A DNA stretch of 48,026 bases from positions 1 to 48,026 of the IMG/VR virus record IMGVR_UViG_3300037585_002041; one strand, written 5' to 3'. Below are positions 1 through 6,519 of the stretch, piece after piece; within the stretch, counting starts at the first letter, position 1, and each line of letters starts with the position of its first letter. A program made the position numbers and the translations under genes. The DNA is from a virus. Under the pieces are notes generated by a model that was not told the origin of the DNA, searched no databases, and saw nothing but the letters and a program-made list of their open reading frames with translations.

Positions 1-143
1 CTTTTTGAAGCTTTTGTTGATGACCATATAGAATTATCTCTTAGTAAGTTATTACTTGATCCTGAAGACATTGCTGTATGTGTATATTTGTTTATAGTTT
101 TATTTAGATTTTTACAAATCTCTAATGCTTTTGCTATTGCCAT
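1..143 (-). CDS. Partial hypothetical protein, N-terminal 47 aa
   Basis: An open frame on the minus strand starts with ATG at 143 and runs off the window edge with no stop. It begins MAIAKALEICKNLNKTINKY. The start follows an A-rich leader (aaaaaaacaatt) like that of most genes here, and it lies 10 bases downstream of the HNH gene stop, so it would be the next gene of the leftward operon. The visible part has a short helical N-terminus followed by a Ser/Asn-rich stretch. No family is recognised. The call depends on frame openness, leader and operon position only. Confidence 0.45.
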   Translation of the reverse strand, partial: MAIAKALEICKNLNKTINKYTHTAMSSGSSNNLLRDNSIWSSTKASK

Positions 144-153
144 AATTGTTTTT

Positions 154-417
154 TTAAGTTCTTTTGATTGAGAACCCTAATTCTATTGATTCAGGTTCAT
201 TTAATTCTATCCAAGTGTGACATGATCTACATACTGATAACCAAGTGGTTACATCATTATGATATTTACCACGTCCTTTTTTGTGGTGTACTTCAGATGA
301 CCTTAATGTACAACCAGGTAAACTGGCCATACAATTAGGTTTATCTGTAAGGAATTGTATTCTAAGTTTAGAATATTCCCTATTAATTTTTGCCATCTTT
401 TTAGATTGACTATTCAT
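154..417 (-). CDS. HNH-type nuclease-like small protein
   Basis: An 87-aa protein with the metal-binding skeleton of HNH domains: a first Cys pair (CMASLPGC, residues 29-36), a central VHHKKGRG (43-50) and a second pair CRSCHTW (about 63-69). HNH proteins are metal-dependent DNA endonucleases; in phages, small free-standing ones act in packaging or recombination, or are homing enzymes. At 87 aa it is little more than the core domain. The start codon overlaps the stop of the upstream gene as ATGA (414-417), which supports this start and translational coupling. The fold is fairly sure; the biological role is not known. Confidence 0.7.
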   Translation of the reverse strand: MNSQSKKMAKINREYSKLRIQFLTDKPNCMASLPGCTLRSSEVHHKKGRGKYHNDVTTWLSVCRSCHTWIELNEPESIELGFSIKRT

Positions 418-914
418 GCAATATTTCTTAGTTTTAAGAAGTTTTTAGGTAGTAAACCTTCTGCAATGAATTTTACAATGACATCTTCATAAGTTATTTT
501 GAGATCTTTGAGTGACATTTTATTTGTATATGTTGGATCAGTATCTTTAGGATCCATTGCTGCTAATTTCATTGCATCTTTACTGTTTACAAAGATAGCA
601 AAAATTTTATTAGCTTCTCTATTACATATTTCTTGTTTCCAACAATTTAGAATTGATTGTGCACGTTTCCAGACTTTAGATATTCTTTTCTTTTTGTCTC
701 TATGCATTGCATTCAGTTCTTCTTTCTTATACATATTAAATCCATGTAATACTCTTTTAAATAAAAAGTGTTGTTGTTGGTTTAATCTTGAATAATCCAG
801 TGGTTGTACTAAATCTTTAGTAATTGTTTGATATTCAGATAACATACCTAAGTACATATATCTTTCTTCTCTTAGTCTGAGTTTTATTTTTTTTAATTGT
901 TCTTCATTAAGCAT
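414..914 (-). CDS. Hypothetical protein, basic and helical
   Basis: A 166-aa protein, Lys/Arg-rich and predicted mostly helical, with a basic central stretch (HRDKKKRISKVWKRAQ, about residues 70-86). There is no membrane segment or recognisable catalytic motif. It begins 50 bases after the hairpin terminator at 964-999, so it probably opens its own leftward unit, and it is coupled to the HNH gene by an ATGA overlap. The HNH partner and basic character fit nucleic-acid binding, but that is only inference. Confidence 0.6.
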   Translation of the reverse strand: MLNEEQLKKIKLRLREERYMYLGMLSEYQTITKDLVQPLDYSRLNQQQHFLFKRVLHGFNMYKKEELNAMHRDKKKRISKVWKRAQSILNCWKQEICNREANKIFAIFVNSKDAMKLAAMDPKDTDPTYTNKMSLKDLKITYEDVIVKFIAEGLLPKNFLKLRNIA

Positions 915-963
915 TTTTATTAAGTGTATTTGAGTGAGGTTATTAATTAAGTGTGAGATATAA

Positions 964-999
964 AAAAGAGAGGTCTGTATTATGAGAGACCTCTCTTTT
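964..999 (-). terminator. Perfect 13-bp hairpin terminator
   Basis: A perfect inverted repeat: AAAAGAGAGGTCT (964-976) and AGACCTCTCTTTT (987-999) around a 10-base loop. The A/T flanks give a U-tract on either strand, so it could work in both directions. It sits directly after the acidic-tail SSB-like gene (stop at 1017) and ahead of the next leftward gene, so its natural reading is leftward. Confidence 0.85.
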
Positions 1000-1016
1000 C
1001 ATTGAGAAAACAAGTA

Positions 1017-1667
1017 TTATAGATTGAAGCCTGTTTCTTCTTCAACAACTTCAACTTCTTCAGTTTCAGGTTCTTCTACAATTTCTTCTGCAGTATCTAC
1101 TTCATCAGTAACCTCATCCTCAGTAACTTCTTGAATTGCATCTTCAAGATCTATTTGATTTGGGTCTACTTCTTCAGTATTTTCTACATTTTTTTCTAAT
1201 ATAGCCATATTTCCAGAAGCATTAGCATCTCTGATTTCTTGACTATTTGTATGAGGAACTAAAGTATCTACCATAGTACCTGTTGGATCATAATATGATT
1301 TTCTATATATAGGCATGTTCATTTCTCCTGTTTCAGTATCAGTACCTTTACAGATAACATTTGTAGTACCTGCCATTTTTAGATCATAATCTGGGTTATT
1401 TTCTGAAAATGGTTTAAATTGCTCTACAATATATATAGATCCTTGCAATGTTTTATTCTTTAATTGCTTTTCATCTTTTAAATCCTCTACAGTACCGTGT
1501 AATAATGTACTTTTAGTTACTTTTTTTATCCATCCTGTTTGTGTAAACATAGTATCTTCTTGTGATAGTACTACATGTCCATACTCTGGATTATTCTTTG
1601 AAATTCTGATTGCATTTCCCATTTCATCTGGGACAATACATACTTTACCCTGTTTTGCCATAAGCAT
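1017..1667 (-). CDS. SSB-like protein with long acidic C-terminal tail
   Basis: A 216-aa protein. Residues about 1-150 look like a compact beta-rich domain containing segments such as LHGTVEDLKDEKQLKNKT and GSIYIVEQFKPF. Residues about 160-216 are almost all Glu/Asp/Val/Thr and end in ETGFNL. A DNA-binding OB-like core plus an acidic tail ending in a hydrophobic/aromatic tip is the architecture of single-stranded DNA-binding proteins, where the tail recruits replication partners. The usual DDDIPF tip is absent and the OB fold is inferred, not recognised by alignment. The start is either the first ATG or the third codon (MAKQGK, 1661); many genes here begin ATGGCA. It lies upstream of a strong terminator. 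Confidence 0.5.
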   Translation of the reverse strand: MLMAKQGKVCIVPDEMGNAIRISKNNPEYGHVVLSQEDTMFTQTGWIKKVTKSTLLHGTVEDLKDEKQLKNKTLQGSIYIVEQFKPFSENNPDYDLKMAGTTNVICKGTDTETGEMNMPIYRKSYYDPTGTMVDTLVPHTNSQEIRDANASGNMAILEKNVENTEEVDPNQIDLEDAIQEVTEDEVTDEVDTAEEIVEEPETEEVEVVEEETGFNL

Positions 1668-1704
1668 TAATTAAAATTAGTTAATAAAATTGTTTGATTA
1701 ATTT

Positions 1705-1965
1705 CTAGATGTCATCTCTATGGAAATACTCATCATTGAGTTTTTCCTTGTTAGATGCGTTATCAACTCCATGTTTTTCATCTGCACTTTGAGGTTTTTT
1801 CTTTGGAGCTTTACCCTTTGAATAAGGTTTATAAAATGGATCATTCATTTCCATAGTGTAAGAATCACTGAGACAGTCTAATTCTGATAACTCATCATCA
1901 GTCATGTCTAGATATGTATCTATTGGTATCTCTATTGTTCTTCCGCTTGGTAATTGATATAACAT
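1705..1965 (-). CDS. Small acidic hypothetical protein
   Basis: An 86-aa protein. Its N-terminal half (MLYQLPSGRTIEIPIDTYLD, then MTDDELSEL) forms a small well-packed domain; its C-terminal half is Lys/Pro/Asp-rich and probably disordered. N-termini of this kind (YQLPSG..I.I....YL.MTD) are familiar from hypothetical proteins of Bacteroidetes phages, but I know no function. It lies 38 bases upstream of the SSB-like gene and probably shares its transcript. A promoter-like element on the minus strand (2011-2025) and a repeated 10-mer lie just upstream of it. Confidence 0.6.
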   Translation of the reverse strand: MLYQLPSGRTIEIPIDTYLDMTDDELSELDCLSDSYTMEMNDPFYKPYSKGKAPKKKPQSADEKHGVDNASNKEKLNDEYFHRDDI

Positions 1966-2003
1966 TTTATTATATAGATTAATTGTACAAATCTACATAA
2001 TTA

Positions 2004-2040
2004 AACCATGTAATATACATAAAAAGCTTGAACCATGTAA
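2004..2040 (-). promoter_or_regulatory. Repeated AACCATGTAA flanking a leftward promoter-like box
   Basis: The 10-mer AACCATGTAA occurs exactly twice, at 2004-2013 and 2031-2040, 27 bases apart. Between the copies, read leftward, lies TTTTTATGTATATTA (2025-2011), which resembles the rightward promoter family of this phage. The arrangement suggests a promoter with flanking operator sites for the 1705-1965 gene and its downstream partner. This is inference from sequence pattern only. Confidence 0.4.
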
Positions 2041-2068
2041 ACTTTTCAGGAGTTATATAGCTATCTAA

Positions 2069-2314
2069 CTATAAAATAATTAGAAATCTTCCTGATCTTC
2101 TTACATAATTCTTACTTTTTAACTCTTTTATCTTTCTGTCTACAGTTCTTTGGCTAACATTTGCTGTGTCAGCTATAGTAGCTATAGAAGGAAAACATTT
2201 TCTATTTTTATTTGCATATGTACATAATATGCTATAGATACCTTTGGCTTGTATGCTAAGTTCAGGATCACCTATAACTTTATCATTAACAATACCAAAT
2301 TTATCTATATTCAT
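2069..2314 (-). CDS. Winged-helix (HTH_36-type) DNA-binding protein
   Basis: An 81-aa protein with the pattern of replication-initiator or primosomal winged-helix domains: 'LSIQAKGIYSILCTYANKNR' (19-38), the Cys-Phe-Pro-Ser segment and 'IATIADTANVSQRTVDRKIK' (44-63), the latter being the helix-turn-helix with its recognition helix. In this family residues of the type 'CFPS...IA...VS.RTV.R.I..L' contact DNA. It is only the DNA-binding domain, shorter than full initiators, so it could be a regulator or an origin-binding protein. Its ATG overlaps the stop of a 22-codon micropeptide frame as ATGA (2311-2314). Confidence 0.7.
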   Translation of the reverse strand: MNIDKFGIVNDKVIGDPELSIQAKGIYSILCTYANKNRKCFPSIATIADTANVSQRTVDRKIKELKSKNYVRRSGRFLIIL

Positions 2315-2379
2315 CCTAATATAAGATTTATTAGTAATGTTAGGATCATTCCAACTACTCCTACACTAAATCCTAACAT
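2311..2379 (-). CDS. Putative 22-aa transmembrane micropeptide
   Basis: A short frame starts at 2379, one base after the stop codon of the upstream gene (stop at 2381-2383). It ends in a TGA that overlaps the start of the winged-helix gene as ATGA. The product (MLGFSVGVVGMILTLLINLI plus Leu-Gly) is entirely hydrophobic, enough for one membrane span. Close spacing on both sides is what a translationally coupled gene would show. The small size makes chance possible. No family is known. Confidence 0.4.
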   Translation of the reverse strand: MLGFSVGVVGMILTLLINLILG

Positions 2380-2380
2380 A

Positions 2381-2905
2381 CTAGAACGGTAACTCTGGTC
2401 TTCCCTCTTTGATTGCTTCATATACTTTTTTTATTTGATCACGCATTACTGTCTCTGAACTTACAATATCTAAATCTTCCCATTTAACATCTTTCTTTAT
2501 TAAGATTAGATTTCCTTTGTCATCATTAGTAATAACTGATACATTAAATTTATAACACCAAGGATTAAAGTCATCTCTATAAGATGAGTCACCAGTTATA
2601 ATTGCATAAAATAATTTCTTACCATGAATATCATTGTCACAGTATACATTATGATCTTTCAATACATCTTTATCATAATCAATTGTCTCATATCTATCAG
2701 ATATATAACGAATAACATCTCCTATTTTAGGTAATTGAGGTTTATCCTCATCTGTCATTATCTGTAAGAAAGTAGCAATAGCATGTTCATCTAATGATTT
2801 AAATAATAAATCAATTATATATTTTCTATTAGGTGTGTCCTTTTTTAATGCACTTAACATTATGTGTGCACCTACGTCCTCTGGTATATTAATAGTTTTA
2901 CTCAT
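2381..2905 (-). CDS. Hypothetical protein
   Basis: A 174-aa protein beginning MSKTINIPEDVGAHIMLSAL. A helical N-terminal half (to about residue 70) is followed by an acidic, beta-prone part with YCDNDIHGKKLFYAIITGDS and a C-terminal helix ending in ELPF. The frame is open 12 codons further upstream to an ATG at 2941. I prefer 2905 because its ATG overlaps, as ATGA, the stop of a 45-codon frame that occupies the upstream region. No family or catalytic motif is recognised. Confidence 0.6.
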   Translation of the reverse strand: MSKTINIPEDVGAHIMLSALKKDTPNRKYIIDLLFKSLDEHAIATFLQIMTDEDKPQLPKIGDVIRYISDRYETIDYDKDVLKDHNVYCDNDIHGKKLFYAIITGDSSYRDDFNPWCYKFNVSVITNDDKGNLILIKKDVKWEDLDIVSSETVMRDQIKKVYEAIKEGRPELPF

Positions 2906-3039
2906 TTTTTGATATTTTTTAATGTTTCTTTTGTAATCCATATTGTTGGTTTTGGATATACTTTTATTCTCCAGTCAGATTTAGCTTTCCCTACTGTCTC
3001 TAACTTCTTTTCTTTATACTTGTCTTTTAAGTTCTGCAT
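2902..3039 (-). CDS. Putative 45-aa basic protein
   Basis: A small frame from ATG at 3039 to TGA at 2902. The product begins MQNLKDKYKEKKLETVGKAK and continues SDWRIKVYPKPTIWITKETL, a strongly basic helix followed by an ordered hydrophobic/aromatic segment rather than random composition. Its stop overlaps the next gene's start as ATGA. It lies 28 bases after the terminator hairpin, so its promoter must be very close or transcription must read through. No function is known. Confidence 0.45.
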   Translation of the reverse strand: MQNLKDKYKEKKLETVGKAKSDWRIKVYPKPTIWITKETLKNIKK

Positions 3040-3067
3040 GTCGTAATACTTGTTTTAGTTTAGAAGT

Positions 3068-3099
3068 AAAAAGAGGAGACTATTACATCTCCCCTTTTT
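3068..3099 (-). terminator. Bidirectional hairpin terminator
   Basis: AAAAAGAGGAGA (3068-3079) pairs with TCTCCCCTTTTT (3088-3099) with one mismatch around the 8-base loop ctattaca. Read leftward it ends in CTCTTTTT. It lies downstream of the leftward gene ending at 3187 and separates the 3.2-4.6 kb membrane-protein cluster from the 1-3 kb genes. Confidence 0.75.
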
Positions 3100-3186
3100 C
3101 CCACTCAAATGTAGTTCTGTGGTATTTCCACCTAACTACTCTCACTTAACTCTTATGTATATAATAGTAATATAATACTGGTACTG

Positions 3187-3756
3187 TTAGTACGTCATGT
3201 CTGGCGTATTTGGCCACAGTGTATATACATTTTTATCATCAACAGAAGATGATTTTCTCATATCTTCTATTGACATATGTTTAATTAAGTTCCTTGTTTT
3301 AGCTAGTTGATGCTTATAATCTTTAAGATTATTAAGATGATCATAACTATCTAATACATTTATTTCATCAAACCTTTTAATGATTCTAAAAGAATACTGA
3401 TATTCATTGAAGTTCATTTCTCCATCTTTTAACTTTACTACTATAAGTCCTGGAACAGAGTTGTTATCAGTTAAATCAAATAATTTCTTTCTTAACCATT
3501 TAGGTCCTTGATAAAATCCACTATAATCAGTTTCTAAAGTACCATTCTTAAAGTTAATAGTATCTTGTACACCTAAGTTATAGAAGTTCTTATAGATTCT
3601 TATACTTTGTTTATCCGATTGAATATTTAAACCTACTTTAACACGACTATTTTGATGAATCTTTGCTATTGTAGTAGGTCTAAGAAGTGGATTTACCTCT
3701 GCTCCAAAGTATTTTTCTTCTTCCGTAAGTTCTAATTTTGTCTTTCTAGTCTTCAT
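3187..3756 (-). CDS. Hypothetical protein
   Basis: A 189-aa protein, basic at the N-terminus (MKTRKTKLELTEEEKYFGAE) with a beta-rich middle (residues about 45-135, for example VPGLIVVKLKDGEMNFNEYQ) and a helical C-terminus containing a Lys/Arg-rich stretch. It has no membrane span. Its start lies inside the end of the upstream membrane-protein gene (11-base overlap), so the two are probably translated together. It is followed by a terminator at 3068-3099. I do not recognise the family. Confidence 0.6.
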   Translation of the reverse strand: MKTRKTKLELTEEEKYFGAEVNPLLRPTTIAKIHQNSRVKVGLNIQSDKQSIRIYKNFYNLGVQDTINFKNGTLETDYSGFYQGPKWLRKKLFDLTDNNSVPGLIVVKLKDGEMNFNEYQYSFRIIKRFDEINVLDSYDHLNNLKDYKHQLAKTRNLIKHMSIEDMRKSSSVDDKNVYTLWPNTPDMTY

Positions 3757-4093
3757 AGTCTATATCTTCATGGTGTTTGTGAAATGGTGAATTAAATGGA
3801 TCTATCCATCCAAATGCAAATACACAAAATGGTAATATTATTCCTATTGATCCTTTTTCTATTCCAATACCTATACAAAATAATGGTACATATTCAAAGT
3901 TAACTGAAAATATATAATCTTTATGTTGATTAAAGATAAACATACATACCATTAGTAATGATAGATCTACTACTACGGTTGATATGATTATCCATAAACT
4001 CATGTCTACATTAGTACATAGTATAAAGTTTGAATAGATTACTGCTGCTGGTATCACGATAAGTGATAACAGTTTTTTGATAGTGACTTTCAT
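3746..4093 (-). CDS. Multi-span membrane protein
   Basis: A 115-aa protein with three likely transmembrane segments: residues about 6-26 (KLLSLIVIPAAVIYSNFILC), 31-55 (SLWIIISTVVVDLSLLMVCM) and 70-95 (PLFCIGIGIEKGSIGIILPF). It ends in an acidic/His-rich hydrophilic tail (HKHHEDIDYED). The start follows the A-rich leader cacttaaaaattaaatt. It belongs to the same leftward cluster as the single-span protein 4128-4379. Phage membrane proteins of this kind include superinfection-exclusion factors and holins, but nothing here distinguishes them. Confidence 0.65.
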   Translation of the reverse strand: MKVTIKKLLSLIVIPAAVIYSNFILCTNVDMSLWIIISTVVVDLSLLMVCMFIFNQHKDYIFSVNFEYVPLFCIGIGIEKGSIGIILPFCVFAFGWIDPFNSPFHKHHEDIDYED

Positions 4094-4127
4094 AATTTAA
4101 TTTTTAAGTGATTATTAATTGAGTTTG

Positions 4128-4379
4128 TTATTTTATTCCGTATCCACATTTTCTATGAGGTCTATAGAATGTATCTAATGTATACCATCTGATACCATCC
4201 TCTTGGATAACCTCAACAGTATCTATTACATACTGAGTTGAATCATTTGAACCATTATATCTATCTTCATTATCTGGATATTCTGGTACTATTGTTGCAT
4301 AGTATCCTAAGATTACTATGGCTATAGATAGTATAAGCATTGAACCTATACCTATAGACTTTGCTATTGTCTTTCTCAT
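4128..4379 (-). CDS. Single-span membrane protein
   Basis: An 83-aa protein with a basic N-terminus, one hydrophobic span at about residues 8-30 (IGIGSMLILSIAIVILGYYA) and a roughly 50-residue hydrophilic C-terminal domain. This is either an uncleaved signal anchor or a cleaved signal peptide; there is no lipobox cysteine. Its start overlaps the stop of the upstream 74-aa gene as ATGA (4376-4379). The topology would place the C-terminal part in the periplasm. Function unknown. Confidence 0.6.
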   Translation of the reverse strand: MRKTIAKSIGIGSMLILSIAIVILGYYATIVPEYPDNEDRYNGSNDSTQYVIDTVEVIQEDGIRWYTLDTFYRPHRKCGYGIK

Positions 4380-4600
4380 CTCTTAAGTCCTTTGATTAAC
4401 TTAACGACCTTAATTAGATCATCCATCATAACATCAAGACCTTTTGTTTCTACATCACCACTTCTGATTTTGATTATCTTCTTAGCATTAATGTAATCAA
4501 GAGCTCTTTTTATACTATGCAAGTGATAGTCCATGTTTATGTTATATTTCTCTTTATCTTCAATATTTAACTGATTTAAAATTCTTTTATCTATATTCAT
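4376..4600 (-). CDS. Hypothetical small helical protein
   Basis: A 74-aa soluble, Lys/Asp-rich protein (MNIDKRILNQLNIEDKEKYN start), predicted helical throughout, with a C-terminal amphipathic helix (DVMMDDLIKVVKLIKGLKR). It is the first gene of the 3.2-4.6 kb leftward cluster and lies next to the 660-base gene-free region. It is coupled to the membrane-anchored protein by a 4-base overlap. No family is recognised. Confidence 0.5.
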   Translation of the reverse strand: MNIDKRILNQLNIEDKEKYNINMDYHLHSIKRALDYINAKKIIKIRSGDVETKGLDVMMDDLIKVVKLIKGLKR

Positions 4601-5261
4601 TTGATAGTACCTGTATTATCAGGATTTTATTAAGAGTATACAAAGACCAAGTGAGTGATCAAACCCACTTGTCTGAATGAGATTACGTTTCTATTCAGTT
4701 AACTTTGTTATGTTATTATATCCATTGCACCAATCAGGTGACTAACTAATATTTTCAATGTTGCGGTAACTAATACTCTTATCCTATAGAGAGAGAGTAT
4801 AAGAATAACTATACATGAGACACAACTAGTGTGCTTCACTCACCATGCTTCATCACCACCCATAGTGTAGGGTATAGATGTGCTCATGATAGCTATATTA
4901 TATATAATGTACCATATAACTAGTACAATGTGGTAAAAGGTGGTAATATGTGGTAAATAGACTACACATTCACAACTTAACACACATAATTAATTAATTT
5001 AATGTGAATTAAATAGATTAACTTGATTTCTTCCTGTTCTTTCTGGGAAAGGACAAGGTTATGGTAACATAGTGGACAAGTAACCACAATTCTTATTAAA
5101 TTGCGTTACAATGTCCATTATATACTCACTGTGAGAATAGTATGACCTTTAATACTTATCAGGTAGAAGGTGATTGACTACAGTTGAGTGAGATAAATTG
5201 CGTATGTTACTGAGAAAGTTTATGGAGTGTATATCATTTCAACTCCATATGTCAAACTATA
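4601..5261. other. 661-base gene-free region with short repeats; candidate control or origin region
   Basis: No convincing coding frame, tRNA or rRNA is visible on either strand. It holds phased TGGTAA repeats (4931-4956, with a further copy at 5062-5067); two copies of AAATTGCGT (5098-5106 and 5195-5203) and a related TTGCGGTAAC (4761-4770); and small inverted repeats such as CAAGTG..CACTTG (4648-4673) and GTGG..CCAC (5072-5086). This is by far the longest gene-free stretch in the window. It lies in the leftward arm near the replication-type genes, so an origin or a multi-operator control region is plausible but unproven. Confidence 0.5.
4930..4960 (+). repeat. Three tandem 10-bp iterons (GTGGTAA core)
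   Basis: GTGGTAA occurs three times at exactly 10-base spacing (GTGGTAAAAG, GTGGTAATAT, GTGGTAAATA, from 4930). One helical turn of spacing would place three identical half-sites on the same DNA face, as in operators or initiator iterons. A fourth TGGTAA is at 5062-5067. Confidence 0.65.
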
Positions 5262-5570
5262 CTACTCTGGTGTTACCCATTGTAGTGTAGTATCTTTGAA
5301 AGAACCATCTTCATTCTTTTCATTTCTGTCTTTGACAAAGATACCAGACATTTTAAACCCTTTTAATTCCTGATTAGGTTTAAGTTTGAGGGACCTTGGG
5401 TCAATATCCACAAGACACAACAACCCGAATTGTAGGTTTTGTTGGTCTCTGGCTTTGACCTGTTTAGGACCGTCTGGTGTTTCTACTGTGACAGTTGTAG
5501 TTGACTGAACATCTGATTTACAAACGATAGTGTTTGACCCTTCAGGGATTTTGTGAAAGAATACTGACAT
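5262..5570 (-). CDS. Small beta-rich hypothetical protein
   Basis: A 102-aa protein, first gene of the leftward arm next to the divergent control region. The composition alternates polar and hydrophobic residues as in a beta-barrel (TVTVETPDGPKQVKARDQQN, then LQFGLLCLVDI). It ends in an acidic/polar segment and TLQWVTPE. No nuclease or membrane motif is visible. An OB-like nucleic-acid binder is conceivable from size and strand pattern, but this is weak inference. Its DNA is less AT-rich than the neighbouring genes, and a long gene-free stretch follows it. Confidence 0.6.
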   Translation of the reverse strand: MSVFFHKIPEGSNTIVCKSDVQSTTTVTVETPDGPKQVKARDQQNLQFGLLCLVDIDPRSLKLKPNQELKGFKMSGIFVKDRNEKNEDGSFKDTTLQWVTPE

Positions 5571-5852
5571 GATATATGTTTTATTGACTGTGAACCCATT
5601 GGGGGTACACTCCTGTCATTTTTAAGCTGGGGAGCAGAACAGTAGGACCTAACGTACATGCCATATACACAAATTTTTGATTTACCTATTTTTATATGTG
5701 GGGGGATTTTTGTATATTAGGTATGTAGGGGGGAACGTTAAATACAACCCCATCCTTTAAAAGAAGGTTTTACTAACACAAAAAAAATAATGGAACTTTC
5801 CTCAATATTTAGATTTTTTTTTATTAATTTTGACACCAAAAAAATAGAACAT
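5571..5852. promoter_or_regulatory. Divergent control region between left and right arms
   Basis: The left-arm genes face away from the right-arm genes here. The stretch has several G-runs in an AT-rich genome (near 5601, 5631, 5698 and 5728) and a promoter-like element TTTTTGTATATTAG (5707-5720) directed rightward. It should hold the early promoters for both arms. No leftward box could be assigned with confidence. Confidence 0.55.
5706..5720 (+). promoter_or_regulatory. Promoter-like element, first rightward unit
   Basis: TTTTTGTATATTAG matches the TTGTATATTA core seen before the genes at 16417, 23541 and 28856. It lies 130 bases upstream of the preferred start at 5853 (about 70 from the alternative start at 5790). 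Confidence 0.5.
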
Positions 5853-6152
5853 ATGTCCGTAAATGACCCACTAGAGAATTATGATAAATTAGATGAATCC
5901 CAACAATGGGAGGCAGAACAGATGATAATGGATAAAGCGTTTAGAAATTCTTTTCTGATCGTTACTAAAAAGAAAACCTTTGATCAAGTAATGCAATCAA
6001 AGAATGGTGCTTTATTAGCACATGATCCTTCATCAGGTATTACTGATTATGAACTAGAAAATATGATGCAACATTTTATTGATGAGGAAGAATATGAGAA
6101 ATGTGCATCCATTAGGGATCTAAATCCTAAATTATTTAAAACAAAAAAGTAA
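5853..6152 (+). CDS. Hypothetical acidic helical protein
   Basis: A 99-aa protein beginning MSVNDPLENYDKLDESQQWE, with an acidic helix pair and a C-terminal basic end (LNPKLFKTKK). The frame is open upstream to an ATG at 5790. I prefer 5853 because the extra 21 residues are a Phe/Ile-rich stretch unlike a folded domain, while 5853 is preceded by caccaaaaaaatagaacat, very close to the leader of the 20237 gene. The stop overlaps the SNase start (TAATG, 6150-6154), so the two are coupled. Function unknown. Confidence 0.55.
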   Translation: MSVNDPLENYDKLDESQQWEAEQMIMDKAFRNSFLIVTKKKTFDQVMQSKNGALLAHDPSSGITDYELENMMQHFIDEEEYEKCASIRDLNPKLFKTKK

Positions 6153-6514
6153 TGTATACATATAGAGCAAAATTAGATAGAGTAGTAGACGGGGATACCC
6201 TGGATGCAAATATAGACCTAGGTTTTGACGTCACTGTTCGTAAAAGAATAAGACTGGCAGGAATCAATACTCCAGAGTCTAGAACTAGAGATCTTGAAGA
6301 AAAGAAACGTGGCCTAGCTGCTAAAGAAGCGTTATTAACAATGTTAACAGAGACAAACCAAAATGATTATTTTGTTTTGGAGAGTAATAAGGTTGGTAAG
6401 TTTGGTAGAGTATTAGGGACACTCCATATAGAGGTTGATGAAGGGGGGTGTTGTATCAATGAGCAGTTGATTAAAGATGGTCATGCTGTAGAATACCACG
6501 GAGGTAAAAGATAA
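6152..6514 (+). CDS. Thermonuclease-like (SNase) nuclease
   Basis: A 120-aa SNase-fold nuclease, which hydrolyses phosphodiester bonds in DNA or RNA with Ca2+. Visible landmarks are VVDGDTLD (11-18, Asp13 as metal ligand), IRLAGINTPE (33-42, with catalytic Arg34 and Glu42) and GKFGRVLG (82-89, catalytic Arg86). The position of the usual second metal ligand Asp before Thr-Pro-Glu is Asn39, which may reduce or change metal use. There is no signal peptide, so it acts in the cytoplasm, perhaps in host DNA breakdown or genome processing. It starts in a TAATG overlap with the upstream gene. Confidence 0.88.
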   Translation: MYTYRAKLDRVVDGDTLDANIDLGFDVTVRKRIRLAGINTPESRTRDLEEKKRGLAAKEALLTMLTETNQNDYFVLESNKVGKFGRVLGTLHIEVDEGGCCINEQLIKDGHAVEYHGGKR

Positions 6515-6519
6515 TCTGA

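Noticed and set aside
499-795. Rightward 98-codon frame opposite the 166-aa gene
   Set aside because: Antisense to a better frame in an otherwise leftward operon; Phe/Leu/Ser-rich antisense product with no leader sequence.
4601-5261. tRNA or small RNA in the gene-free region
   Set aside because: No cloverleaf, no T-loop or CCA-like signature found by eye; short inverted repeats only.
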